Source: Kitasatospora sp. MMS16-BH015
Lineage (GTDB): Bacteria > Actinomycetota > Actinomycetes > Streptomycetales > Streptomycetaceae
Direction of reading: 5' to 3'
Assembly (NCBI RefSeq): GCF_002943525.1
Contig: NZ_CP025394.1
Coordinates: 8,013,001-8,077,000 of the forward strand
DNA: 64,000 nucleotides
The notes beneath the pieces were generated by a model. That model was not told where the DNA came from. It did not search any database and was given only the letters and a program-made list of their open reading frames with translations. Position numbers and translations under genes: made by a program. Numbering within the stretch: the first letter of the stretch is position 1; each line of letters begins with the position of its first letter. Shown piece by piece: positions 1 through 7,802 of the stretch.

Positions 1-351
1 GGCCGACACCACAGGGTCGTGGGGGCCGTCGTAGATCCAGCGGGTGCCGAGGACGCCGTGCTCCGAGGTGCCGATCAGACCCTCGGCGGCACCCTCGGTG
101 GCGCCCTCGGTGATCGGTGCACCGCGGTAGCCCATCGGGACCAGGTAGGCCACCGGAGTGGGGTCGGCGGTGTCCACGACGACCATGAACTCGATGCCGA
201 CCTCGCCCGCCGGGTCGTCCAGGCGGAAGCCGCCGGCCTTGTGCAGCTCCGCTGCGCCCGAACTCCCCTGGTACCAGCTCTGCTTGGGCAGCCAAGCGGT
301 CAGGAGCTCCAGCTTGGTGGGCTCCATGGTGGTCTGGTGGATGGTGGCCAT
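1..351 (-). CDS. Maltokinase N-terminal cap-like domain protein (3' end outside window)
   Basis: The first 117 codons are visible; the gene runs off the left edge. It begins MATIHQTTMEPTKLELLTAW and continues with a segment rich in short beta-strand-like stretches (VAYLVPMGYRGAP, then GTSEHGVLGTRWIYDG). The motif set W-P-x-Q-x-W-Y near the start, then YLVP and HGVLGTRWIYDG, is what I know from the maltokinase N-cap domain, which occurs in trehalose-pathway maltokinase and in free-standing actinobacterial proteins. No kinase motif lies in the visible part, so this is probably the free-standing type or the start of a longer protein. The ATG at 349-351 is preceded on the minus strand by GAGGAAC at a normal distance. 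Assignment is from family memory and covers only the visible part. Confidence 0.7.
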   Translation of the reverse strand, partial: MATIHQTTMEPTKLELLTAWLPKQSWYQGSSGAAELHKAGGFRLDDPAGEVGIEFMVVVDTADPTPVAYLVPMGYRGAPITEGATEGAAEGLIGTSEHGVLGTRWIYDGPHDPVVSA

Positions 352-458
352 ACGAGGTTCCTCACGGTGGTCCGGGCCCGCCCGGGTTCGACGGGACGTC
401 AGCCAAGGTAGCCGACTCGGCGAGGGTGGGCGGCGAGGGTCGCAGGGGAGACGGGCCG

Positions 459-1574
459 TCAGGGGGTCGGGCCGATGGAGGCGCCGAAGTCCTCGGCGAC
501 CAGGCGGGTGGCCCAGCGGCGGAGGAGGTCGGCGACGGGCGGGTGGGTGAGGCCGGCAGCGGCGGCGAGGCGGTCGGCCGAGGTGGTGTCGTAGCGGTCC
601 TCGGAGAGGAAGGAGAGGGATTCGGCGTCGAGGCCGGTGAGGCGGCTGGGGAGGTAACGGACCAGGCCGACCGGGACGGTGCGGCGCGGGGCGGGGACAC
701 CGAGGTGGTCGGCGAGGAGGTCGACCAGGGCCGGGAGCGCGGGGGTGGCCGGGTCGAGGACGGTGTGGCGGCTGGTGGGAGCCGTGTTGGGGGTGGCTGC
801 GGCGTGGTGGCTGTGCTGGGCGTGGTCGTGGGAGGGGACGGCGGCCAGGAAACGGGCGAGGTGGTCGACGGCGACCACCGGGAGGAAGGTGCGCGGGGTC
901 GCGGGAAGGACCGGGAGACGGCCGCGCCAGAGGCGTTCGACCAGGGGCGCGAGGCCGATGTACTGACCGGCTTCGCCGGTGACGGAGTGTCCGATCACCA
1001 CGCCCGGGCTCACCACGCTGAGCGGGACGCCGAGTTGGGGCGCGAGGGTGCGGACGGCCGAGTCGCCGGCCCGCTTGGACGCCTCGTAGGCGCCGAGCTT
1101 GCGGTAGAGGCGGGTGGCCTCGGCGGACGGGAGGGGGTGGGGGACGGGGGTGGCGGTGCTGATGCGGTAGCCGGAGAGGTGGACGAAGCGGCGGAGCTCG
1201 GGCAGGCGGGCCGCCCAGTGGAGGGCGTGGACCGGGCCGTCGGTGTTGGCGGCTTGGGCCTCGGGGCGGGAGAGGCCGAAGCGGTAGCGGGCGGCGAGGT
1301 TGTGCACGTCGCGGACCGAGCGGAGGGCGGCGTCGGCCTCGGGGGTCAGGGCGAGGGTGGGGTGGGTGAGGTCGGCCTGGAGGGTGGTGAGGGAGGTGGT
1401 GTCGGCCTGGTGGGCGTGGAGCCAGTCGCGGAGGGCGGCGGCCGAGGCGGGGGTGGTGGTGGCTGCGGCGACGGGGTGGCCCTGGGCGAGGAGTTCGAGG
1501 GTGAGCCAGCGGCCCAGGAAGCCGGCGGCTCCGAGGACGAGGGTGGTGGGGGTGGCGGTGGGGCGGGGAGGCAT
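459..1574 (-). CDS. Extended SDR, NAD(P)-dependent epimerase/dehydratase-like protein
   Basis: This is a 371-residue protein of the extended short-chain dehydrogenase type. The Rossmann glycine motif GAAGFLG lies near residues 15-21, followed by an acidic stretch LQADL (about 65-69) that would contact the cofactor. A Y-x-x-x-K catalytic pair is visible as YEASK (about residues 164-168). The C-terminal half, with a His/Thr-rich linker, resembles the NAD-binding domain of thioester-reductase or NDP-sugar epimerase-like proteins. The substrate cannot be read from sequence. The gene lies downstream of a perfect palindrome (1631-1644) that also occurs at the TetR gene 1.1 kb away, so it is probably controlled by that regulator. 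Start ATG at 1572-1574. Confidence 0.85.
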   Translation of the reverse strand: MPPRPTATPTTLVLGAAGFLGRWLTLELLAQGHPVAAATTTPASAAALRDWLHAHQADTTSLTTLQADLTHPTLALTPEADAALRSVRDVHNLAARYRFGLSRPEAQAANTDGPVHALHWAARLPELRRFVHLSGYRISTATPVPHPLPSAEATRLYRKLGAYEASKRAGDSAVRTLAPQLGVPLSVVSPGVVIGHSVTGEAGQYIGLAPLVERLWRGRLPVLPATPRTFLPVVAVDHLARFLAAVPSHDHAQHSHHAAATPNTAPTSRHTVLDPATPALPALVDLLADHLGVPAPRRTVPVGLVRYLPSRLTGLDAESLSFLSEDRYDTTSADRLAAAAGLTHPPVADLLRRWATRLVAEDFGASIGPTP

Positions 1575-1630
1575 GGTGGCTCCTGAGGGTGAGGCGAGGG
1601 GTGTGTGTGGGTGTGGTTTGCGAATGTCAG

Positions 1631-1644
1631 GTAGACCGGTCTAC
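1631..1644. promoter_or_regulatory. TetR-family operator O1 upstream of the SDR gene
   Basis: Perfect 14-bp palindrome GTAGACCGGTCTAC, followed by ATATT. The same core with one change, also followed by ATATT, occurs at 2793-2806 in front of the TetR gene. The arrangement matches what I recall of the LmrA/YxaF operator consensus of Bacillus (an A/T-rich flank plus TAGA-NYG-GTCTA), and the regulator encoded nearby has that family's signature. It lies 57 bp upstream of the SDR start, a normal promoter position. Confidence 0.75.
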
Positions 1645-1687
1645 ATATTCTGGAGGCGAGAAAGGGTGGTGGTGGGAGTGAGGCGGG

Positions 1688-1922
1688 GTCAGGGGTGGCT
1701 GGTGGGTGGGGGCGCGGTGGTCGGGCGGGGCAGGGGGGCGGCGAAGGTGGGAGGGCGAGTCGGGAGGCCCGGTCGGGGTGTGGGGCCAGGGGGGTTGGTG
1801 AGGGTGCGGGCAGCCTGGTCGAGGGGCTGGGGGGTGGGACCGGGGCGGGGTCAGGGGTTGCTGGCGAGTGGGGAAGCAGCGGCCGCGCGGGGGCGGGGGC
1901 GGGGCGGCGAAGGTGGGAGGCC
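1688..1922. repeat. G-rich imperfect duplications between SDR and TetR genes
   Basis: Non-coding G-rich DNA. Segments around 1688-1752 recur imperfectly around 1850-1921 (shared GTCAGGGGT-GCTGG and GGCGGCGAAGGTGGGAGG). Separately, 1797-1830 matches the 3' end of the TetR coding sequence at 2230-2263 with only two mismatches in 34 bases, so part of this region is a degraded copy of the tetR 3' end. No credible gene is visible; the long Pro-rich minus-strand frame here is composition-driven. Confidence 0.7.
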
Positions 1923-1933
1923 CGATCAAGGGG

Positions 1934-2225
1934 GTGAGGTCAGGAGGCGGCCCGGTCAGGTGGGCGGGGTCAGGAGGCGGCCCGGTCAGGTGGGCGGGGT
2001 CAGGTGGGCGGGGTCAGGAGGCGGCCCGGTCAGGTGGGCGGGGTCAGGTGGGCGGGGTCAGGAGGCGGCCTGGTCAGGTGGGCGGGGTCAGGTGGGCGGG
2101 GTCAGGAGGCGGCCTGGTCAGGTGGGTGGGGCCAGGTGGGCGGGGTCAGGAGGCGGCCTGGTCAGGTGGGTGGGGCCAGGTGGGCGGGGTCAGGAGGCGG
2201 CCTGGTCAGGTGGGTGGGGCCAGGA
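1934..2225. repeat. 44-bp minisatellite running over the tetR stop codon
   Basis: Tandem array whose regular unit is 44 bp, itself made of a 14-bp block (GGGTCAGGTGGGCG) and a related 30-bp block (GGGTCAGGAGGCGGCC then YGGTCAGGTGGGYG). There are about five full 44-bp units plus shorter leading copies. Later copies have drifted in a polarised way: GGTC to GGCC and GGCG to GGTG occur only in the units nearest tetR. The last unit supplies the final tetR codons and its TGA (2206-2208). There are no unique spacers, so it is not a CRISPR. Confidence 0.9.
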
Positions 2226-2781
2226 GGGTGGTGAGGGTGCGGGCGGCCTGGTCGAGGGGGTGGCGGGAGCGGTGGACTCGGGCCAGGAGGAGGGCGCCCT
2301 CGATGAGGGCGAGGGTGGTGGAGGCGGTGGCCTCGGCGGTGGCCGGGGGGTGGCCCTCGTGGGTCAGCAGGTCGGCGAGGGCGTGCTGCCAGTCGGTGTA
2401 GGCGGTGGCGCAGAGGCGGCGGAGGGGTTCGTTGGAGGCGGAGACCTCCAGGGCGACGGTGGCCAGGGGGCAGCCCTTGGTGTAGTCGGAGTCCGCCATG
2501 CGGGTGGCCAGGGCGGTGATCAGCCGGTCGACCACGGTGGCGGCGGGGGAGCCGTCGGCGCAGGCGGCGATCAGGGTGGAGATCTCCCGGCCGGCCTCGG
2601 TGAGGGCCTGGCCGACCAGCTCGTCCTTGCCGGAGGGGAAGTGGAAGTAGAGCGAGCCGCGCGGTGCGCGGCTCTCGCTCAGCACCTGGTTGAGGCCGGT
2701 GCCGAAGTAGCCCTGAGCCTCGGTCAGGGCCCGGGTGGCCTGCACCAGTCGGGCCCGCGTCTCCTCGCCTTTTGCTCCCAT
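2206..2781 (-). CDS. TetR-family transcriptional repressor, LmrA/YxaF type
   Basis: About 191 residues from the start chosen here (ATG at 2779-2781, MGAKGEETRARLVQ). The N-terminal helix-turn-helix contains GTGLNQVLSESRAPRGSLY followed by FHFPSGKDEL, the form typical of the LmrA/YxaF subgroup. The ligand-binding part carries KGCPLATVALEVS, also typical of that subgroup. In-frame ATGs upstream (2808, 2856) would put the operator inside the coding region, so I prefer the internal start, although it lacks a clear ribosome site. The gene probably represses itself and the SDR gene through the two GTAGACCGGTCT sites. Its stop codon lies inside a minisatellite, so the extreme C-terminus is repeat-derived. 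The inducer is unknown. Confidence 0.88.
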   Translation of the reverse strand: MGAKGEETRARLVQATRALTEAQGYFGTGLNQVLSESRAPRGSLYFHFPSGKDELVGQALTEAGREISTLIAACADGSPAATVVDRLITALATRMADSDYTKGCPLATVALEVSASNEPLRRLCATAYTDWQHALADLLTHEGHPPATAEATASTTLALIEGALLLARVHRSRHPLDQAARTLTTLLAPPT

Positions 2782-2792
2782 GGGCATCGATG

Positions 2793-2806
2793 GTAGACCG
2801 GTCTGC
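2793..2806. promoter_or_regulatory. TetR-family operator O2 at the tetR start
   Basis: GTAGACCGGTCTGC, differing by one base from the perfect palindrome at 1631-1644 and likewise followed by ATATT. It starts only 12 bp upstream of the chosen tetR start, so binding would cover the promoter or leader and give autorepression. Confidence 0.72.
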
Positions 2807-2986
2807 ATATTGCCTTCAAGTGAAGATCCAGAACGGCTAGTTTCGGACAGTTGCACGAATCGTGGAGTGCCCGTGGTGACGGTGGGGAGGAAGTGGTAAG
2901 GGGGCTGGCTGGGACTCCGTCAGGTGACGGAACGTCAGGTCAGGGGCCGGATCACAGGTTCATTGCCTCAGGGTAAAGACAGTGGC

Positions 2987-3017
2987 TTGAATCGTTAATG
3001 GGAAGGCTACGTAGCAT
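2987..3017 (+). promoter_or_regulatory. Possible promoter of the secreted-protein gene
   Basis: In the comparatively AT-rich stretch between tetR and the secreted-protein gene, TTGAAT (2987-2992) and TAGCAT (3012-3017) are spaced by 19 bases, one or two more than ideal. The palindrome GCTACGTAGC (3006-3015) overlaps the -10. The rest of 2807-3099 holds no gene that I can support; a CACCGG-rich stretch near 3053-3070 could fold in the leader. Confidence 0.35.
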
Positions 3018-3099
3018 TAAGAACCATGGTGCAATGTCACATACCAAGTGGTTCACCGGAGCACCGGTGGACCCGGACTTCGAACAGGGAGAAACCCTC

Positions 3100-3558
3100 A
3101 TGAGTCGACTCGCCCTCACCACGGCGGGTGCGATCGGGCTGGCGCTCATCGCGGCCGCCCCGGCCGTGGCGGCCCCCGCCACCGCGACCACCACGGCGAC
3201 CACGGTCACCACCTGCAGCTACTCCGGTCTGCAGTCCGGCCTCTCCACCAAGGTCTGCGCCGACATCACCGGCAACAACGTCGTCCTGTGGGGCCAGATC
3301 GGCCTGGCCGGCCCGCCGAGCCCCGGCACCGTGCTCCAGCCGCAGCAGCTCTGGACCGTGCTGGACGGCAGCGTCGTCAACGGCCAGTCGCTCGGCACCT
3401 CCTCGAAGTGGGTCAACTTCTTCGCTTCGACCACCCGCGTGGACGGCGTCTCCGGCACCGTCGCCTGTGGCTCGACCGTGCACGCCTCCTTCAGCGTCGA
3501 CGGCCCGCAGGGCTGGGGCCCGCGTCCGGTGTACCTGGACGTTCCGGTCAACTGCTGA
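3100..3558 (+). CDS. Small secreted protein of unknown function
   Basis: 152 residues. MSRLALTTAGAIGLALIAA is followed by AAPAVAAPA, a signal peptide with an Ala-x-Ala cleavage site near residue 24. The mature part has four cysteines (CSYSGL, KVCADI, VACGS, final VNC), enough for two disulfides. It is rich in short strand-forming segments (NNVVLWGQIGLAG, QQLWTVLDGSVVNG), suggesting a small beta-sandwich. The start at 3100 follows GGGAGAAAC. An in-frame ATG at 2998 would put about 34 polar residues ahead of the signal peptide and is unlikely. I do not recognise a named family. A strong hairpin follows the stop, so the gene is probably monocistronic. Confidence 0.75.
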   Translation: MSRLALTTAGAIGLALIAAAPAVAAPATATTTATTVTTCSYSGLQSGLSTKVCADITGNNVVLWGQIGLAGPPSPGTVLQPQQLWTVLDGSVVNGQSLGTSSKWVNFFASTTRVDGVSGTVACGSTVHASFSVDGPQGWGPRPVYLDVPVNC

Positions 3559-3618
3559 ACCCACAGCAGGTCAGGACCCGCAGCAGGTCCAGGTGAGATC
3601 CACCTGAGTGCCGGCTGA

Positions 3619-3666
3619 CCGGTCGGGTGTGCCGCCGCAAGGGCAGTCGGTGGCACACCCGACCGG
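3619..3666 (+). terminator. Hairpin terminator after the small secreted protein
   Basis: Perfect 15-bp inverted repeat (CCGGTCGGGTGTGCC at 3619-3633, complement at 3652-3666) with an 18-base loop, 60 bp after the stop codon. No U-tract follows, which is normal for this kind of genome. Confidence 0.7.
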
Positions 3667-3916
3667 CTCCGCGTTCCCCGGCCGCTTCGCGATCTGCGGC
3701 GGCCGGGGGCCAGGACAACAGGCGATGGCCGGGAAATTATTCGGTGGCGGGAGGCCCGGGGCAGGGGCTACCCTCCGGTTCGTGAAGACCTCCGAGCCGC
3801 ACTGACGCACCGTCGACGGCCGCGCACCCGAGTGGGTGGGGCGGCCCACGGTCCGTCATGCCCTCGCGCGCCCGGCCGTTCCGGCCCCTGGTGCGCCGTT
3901 CTTCGGAGACTTTCCC

Positions 3917-5143
3917 ATGTCACGCCCTGTTCCGGGCGGCGCGAGCTACCGTGCCGTCCTCGCCCTGCCCCATGCCCGCCGCCTCTTCACGGCCGCCATG
4001 CTCGGCCGGCTCTGCTACGGACTGATGGGCCTGCCGCTGCTGCTCGCGATCCGCGGCGCCACCGGCTCGTACACCCTGGCCGGGACGGCCACCGGCCTGG
4101 CCGGCCTGCTCACCGCGCTGCTCGGACCGGCCCGGGCCCGGTTGGTGGAACGGCACCGGCCCGCCCTGCTCGGGCTGGCGCTCGGGTACACCGTGCTGCT
4201 CGCCGCGCTCGCGCTGGCCTGCGCCGCGCGGTCGGCTCCCGCGGTGGTGGTCGCCCTCGCGGTGGCCGCCGGGGTTTGCCCGCCGCCGGTCGGTCCGTTG
4301 ATGCGCACGCTCTGGGGTCGGCTGGTGGCCGACGAGGAGCAACTCCAGTGCGCGCTCAGCCTGGACACCGCCGCCGAATCCACCGTTTTCGCGCTCGGCC
4401 CGGTGCTCGGCGGCTACCTGGTGGTGGCGGTCGGCGCGCCCGCCGGGCTCGGGGTCTGTGCGGCCGTGGTGCTGATCGGGTTCGGGCTGCTGGCCCGGGC
4501 GCTGCGCGGGGCCGCGCCGGTGGTCGCGGGCGAGGCGGCGCCGCGCGGGCGGCGTCCACTGCGGGGCACCGGCCTGCTGCCGTACGGGCTGCTGGTGTGC
4601 GGTGCCGCGGCCGGTCTCGCGCTGGCCGAGATCGGGGTGGTGGCCGCCTGGGGCACGGTGGCGGCCGGGGTGCTCGCGATGTGCTTCTCGGTGGGCGGGG
4701 TGCTCGGCGGGCTGGTCTACGGCCGGCGCCGCTGGAGCGGCCGACTCGCCCACCGTCCGCTGCTGTTGGGGGCCGTCGGCGCGGTCGGGTACGCGCTGCC
4801 GGTGCTCTGGTACGCGCCGCCGGCCGCCGCCGGGGCGCTGCTGCTCGCCGGGGCCTGCTGCGACGTGCTGCTGATCACGGCCTACCAGTTGGTGGACGCC
4901 CGGGTGCCCGAGGGTGCGCGGACCGAGGCGGGGGCGTGGATGAACACCGCGTACAACCTCGGTGCGGCGGCCGGCGGTGCGCTCGGCGGGTTGGTGGTGG
5001 ACCGGCACGGGCCGCCCGCCGCGTTCCTGGTGACGGCGGTACTGATCGGCGGCTGCGTGGCGGTGGCCGGCGCGCTGGTGGTGCGGCGGGACCGGGTGCG
5101 GGTGGTGGGGTCGGTGACGGCCGGGGCGGTCGAGGCGCGCTGA
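3917..5143 (+). CDS. Major facilitator superfamily transporter
   Basis: 408 residues of mostly hydrophobic sequence forming about 10-12 membrane segments (for example LPLLLAIRGATGSYTLAG, VVVALAVAAGVCPPPVG, LLLAGACCDVLLITAYQL). The first half has MGLPLLLAIR and a loop with GPARARLVER, and mid-protein motifs PVGPLMRTLWGRLV and GPVLGGYLVV are typical of drug-efflux MFS proteins in actinomycetes. The substrate cannot be inferred. Start ATG at 3917 follows GGAGA; an in-frame ATG at 3836 would add an unlikely polar 27-residue leader. It stands alone, ahead of but not obviously connected to the urease operon, from which it is separated by 300 bp. Confidence 0.85.
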   Translation: MSRPVPGGASYRAVLALPHARRLFTAAMLGRLCYGLMGLPLLLAIRGATGSYTLAGTATGLAGLLTALLGPARARLVERHRPALLGLALGYTVLLAALALACAARSAPAVVVALAVAAGVCPPPVGPLMRTLWGRLVADEEQLQCALSLDTAAESTVFALGPVLGGYLVVAVGAPAGLGVCAAVVLIGFGLLARALRGAAPVVAGEAAPRGRRPLRGTGLLPYGLLVCGAAAGLALAEIGVVAAWGTVAAGVLAMCFSVGGVLGGLVYGRRRWSGRLAHRPLLLGAVGAVGYALPVLWYAPPAAAGALLLAGACCDVLLITAYQLVDARVPEGARTEAGAWMNTAYNLGAAAGGALGGLVVDRHGPPAAFLVTAVLIGGCVAVAGALVVRRDRVRVVGSVTAGAVEAR

Positions 5144-5444
5144 TACAGTTCTGAAACTGTTTCGGAATGCGGAATTAGCATGCGGATGGCAAGGTCGGCG
5201 GATGCTGATCTGATCGTCTGAGAATTGTAGAGATTTGGTTCTTCAGATACGGCGAAACAGGCTGCCGGCCAGGCCGGGAGCGGTCCGTGCGCGCCCGGAA
5301 GGGTTGGGAAGGGCAAAGCGCGCGGGCCGTTCCCGGCCGTAGGCAAAATGCCTGCCGACACGCCTGGCGGACGCCACTGCCGAGGGATTCCGTCGGTCCG
5401 CTACGGTGTGCCGAAATCCGTGACCTACCCCCAGAGGTACGCAG
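5144..5444. other. Intergenic region between MFS gene and urease operon
   Basis: No gene that I can support. ACAGTT-CTGA-AACTGT (5145-5160), directly after the MFS stop codon, is a perfect 6-bp inverted repeat with a 4-base loop; it may be a weak terminator or a protein site. The following 80 bp are unusually AT-rich for this window. The urease promoter must lie in this region; TACGGT near 5402 is a possible -10, without a convincing -35. Confidence 0.5.
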
Positions 5445-5747
5445 ATGAGGCTCACTCCGCACGAGCAGGAACGCCTGCTCGTCCACGTCGCCGCCGACGT
5501 GGCCCGTGGCCGACAGGCCAGGGGCCTGCGGCTCAACCACCCCGAGGCCGTCGCGCTGATCACCTCGCACGTACTGGAGGGGGCACGCGACGGTCGGACC
5601 GTCGCCGAGTTGATGACCTCCGGCCGCAAGGTGCTCTCGCGTACGGACGTGATGGACGGGGTGGCCGAGATGATCCCGGACGTGCAGGTCGAGGCGACCT
5701 TCCCGGACGGCACCAAGCTGGTCACCGTGCACGAGCCGATCCTGTGA
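5445..5747 (+). CDS. ureA: Urease subunit gamma
   Basis: 100 residues, the normal length for a separate gamma subunit. It has the family pattern MRLTPHEQERLLVHVAADVA, then GLRLNHPEAVALI, then DGRTVAELM and a C-terminal EATFPDGTKLVTVHEPI. It is a structural subunit of the cytoplasmic nickel urease that splits urea to ammonia and carbamate. It is the first gene of a tight operon ureA-B-C-F-G-D; its stop codon overlaps the GTG start of ureB. AGAGG at 5433 provides the ribosome site. Confidence 0.97.
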   Translation: MRLTPHEQERLLVHVAADVARGRQARGLRLNHPEAVALITSHVLEGARDGRTVAELMTSGRKVLSRTDVMDGVAEMIPDVQVEATFPDGTKLVTVHEPIL

Positions 5748-6067
5748 GCGGCCGGTTCGTCCCCGGCGAAGTCCTGTACGGGGCCGGGGAGATCGGGCTC
5801 AACGCCGGGCTGCCGGTGACCCGCCTGGAGGTGGTCAACGCGGCCGACCGGCCGGTGCAGGTCGGCTCGCACTACCACTTCGCCGAGGCCAACCCCGGGT
5901 TGGACTTCGACCGGGTGGCGGCGCGCGGGCAGCGGTTGAACGTGCCGGCGGGCACCGCCGTGCGGTTCGAGCCGGGCATCCCGGTGGAGGTCGAGCTGGT
6001 GCCGCTGGGCGGGCTGCGGGTGGTGGCGGGGTTGCGCGGCGAGACGGGAGGGGCACTGGATGGCTGA
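5744..6067 (+). CDS. ureB: Urease subunit beta
   Basis: 107 residues, beginning with a GTG inside the ureA stop region (4-base overlap GTGA). Family landmarks: FVPGEVLYGAGEIGLNAG, then QVGSHYHFAEANPGLDFDR and a C-terminal VELVPLGGLRVVAGLRG. It is the small structural subunit that packs with gamma and alpha in the urease trimer. It overlaps ureC by 8 bases, implying translational coupling. Confidence 0.96.
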   Translation: MSGRFVPGEVLYGAGEIGLNAGLPVTRLEVVNAADRPVQVGSHYHFAEANPGLDFDRVAARGQRLNVPAGTAVRFEPGIPVEVELVPLGGLRVVAGLRGETGGALDG

Positions 6068-7802
6068 GGGGCACGTGGCCACGGGCGGTTACGCGTTGCG
6101 GCTGAGCCGGGGCCGGTACGGCGCGCTGTACGGGCCGACGGCGGGTGACCGGATCCGGCTCGGGGACACCAACTTGCTGGTGGAGATCGAGGAGGACCGC
6201 AGCGCGGGCGGCGACGAGGCTGTCTTCGGCGGCGGCAAGGTGATCCGCGAATCGATGGGGCAGGCCCGGACCAGCCGGGCCGAGGGTGCGCCCGACACGG
6301 TGATCACCGGTGTGGTGGTGCTCGACCACTGGGGCGTCGTCAAGGGCGACCTCGGCATCCGGGACGGGCGGATCACCGCCCTCGGCAAGGCCGGCAACCC
6401 GGACACCATGGACGGCGTTCACCCCGAGCTGGTGATCGGCCCCGAGACCGAGGTGATCGCCGGCCAGGGCAAGCTGCTCACCGCCGGGGCGATCGACGCC
6501 CATGTGCACTTCATCTGCCCGCAGTTGGCGGACGAGGCGCTCGCCGCAGGCATCACCACCCTGGTCGGTGGCGGCACCGGCCCGGCCGAGGGCAGCAAGG
6601 CCACCACCATCACCCCGGGCAGCTGGCACCTGGCCCGGATGTTCGCCGCGATGGACGACCTGCCGGTCAACATCGGCCTGACCGCCAAGGGCAACACCGT
6701 CAACCCGGCCGCGCTGCACACCCAACTCCGGGGCGGGGCGGTCGGGTTCAAGATCCATGAGGACTGGGGGGCCACCCCGGCGGCGATCGACGCCTGCCTG
6801 CGGGTCTGCGAGCAGACCGGTGTCCAACTCGCCATCCACACCGACACCTTGAACGAGGCCGGGTTCGTCGGTGACACGCTTGCGGCGATCGCCGGGCGCG
6901 GGGTGCACGCCTACCACACCGAGGGCGCCGGCGGCGGGCACGCCCCGGACATCATCACCGTGGTCTCCGCGCTCAACGTGCTGCCCAGTTCGACCAATCC
7001 GACCCGGCCGCACACCGTCAACACGATCGAGGAGCACCTCGACATGCTGATGGTCTGCCACCACCTCAGCCCGCACGTGCCCGAGGACCTGGCCTTCGCC
7101 GAATCCCGGATCCGCCCCTCGACCATCGCCGCCGAGGACGCCCTGCACGACCTCGGCGCGATCTCGATCATCAGCTCCGACTCCCAGGCGATGGGCCGGA
7201 TCGGCGAGGTGGTGCTGCGCACCTGGCAGACCGCGCACGTGGGCAAGGCCCGCTGGGGCGCCCTGCCCGGCGACGGCGCGGCCGACAACCACCGGGCCCG
7301 CCGGTACGTGGCGAAGTACACCATCAACCCGGCCCGGGCCCAGGGCCTGGACGGCGAGATCGGCTCGGTGGAGCCCGGCAAGCTGGCCGACCTGGTGCTC
7401 TGGCAGCCCGCCTTCTTCGGGGTCAAGCCGGATCTGGTGATCAAGGGCGGCCAGATCGCCTGGGCCCAGATGGGTGACGCCAACGCCTCCATCCCCACCC
7501 CGCAGCCGGTCTTCCCGCGCCCGATGTTCGGCGCCACCGGCCGCGCCCCGGCGGGCAATTCGGTCAACTTCACCTCGGCGGCGGCGCTCGCCGACGGCCT
7601 CCCGGAGCGGCTCGGCCTCGGCAAGCCCTTCGTGGGGATCCGTGACACCCGGGGCGTCACCAAGGACCACATGGTCAACAATGCGGCCCGCCCGGACGTC
7701 CGGGTGGACGCCGACACCTTCGCCGTCACCATCGACGGTGAGCTGGTCACCCCGCAGCCGGTCGCCGAACTGCCGCTCACCCAGCGGTACTTCCTCTTCT
7801 GA
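6060..7802 (+). CDS. ureC: Urease subunit alpha (catalytic)
   Basis: 580 residues, slightly longer than the usual ~570. Metal and active-site residues are all visible: HVH at 148-150, the carbamylated lysine K231 in FKIHEDWGATP (Phe replaces the more usual Leu before Lys), H260 in AIHTDT, H286 in HTEGAGGGHAPD, the mobile-flap MVCHHL (332-336) and D374 in SSDSQAMGR. The enzyme is therefore expected to be active once the nickel centre is assembled by UreD/F/G. It starts inside the end of ureB and its TGA overlaps the ATG of ureF by one base. Confidence 0.98.
   Translation: MAEGHVATGGYALRLSRGRYGALYGPTAGDRIRLGDTNLLVEIEEDRSAGGDEAVFGGGKVIRESMGQARTSRAEGAPDTVITGVVVLDHWGVVKGDLGIRDGRITALGKAGNPDTMDGVHPELVIGPETEVIAGQGKLLTAGAIDAHVHFICPQLADEALAAGITTLVGGGTGPAEGSKATTITPGSWHLARMFAAMDDLPVNIGLTAKGNTVNPAALHTQLRGGAVGFKIHEDWGATPAAIDACLRVCEQTGVQLAIHTDTLNEAGFVGDTLAAIAGRGVHAYHTEGAGGGHAPDIITVVSALNVLPSSTNPTRPHTVNTIEEHLDMLMVCHHLSPHVPEDLAFAESRIRPSTIAAEDALHDLGAISIISSDSQAMGRIGEVVLRTWQTAHVGKARWGALPGDGAADNHRARRYVAKYTINPARAQGLDGEIGSVEPGKLADLVLWQPAFFGVKPDLVIKGGQIAWAQMGDANASIPTPQPVFPRPMFGATGRAPAGNSVNFTSAAALADGLPERLGLGKPFVGIRDTRGVTKDHMVNNAARPDVRVDADTFAVTIDGELVTPQPVAELPLTQRYFLF

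Noticed and set aside
1627..1929. 100-codon Pro-rich minus-strand frame between SDR and TetR genes
   Set aside because: Lies in degenerate G-rich repeats; Pro/His/Ser monotony and no ribosome site.
1934..2225. CRISPR array interpretation of the 44-bp repeats
   Set aside because: Units are head to tail without unique spacers and no cas genes are present.
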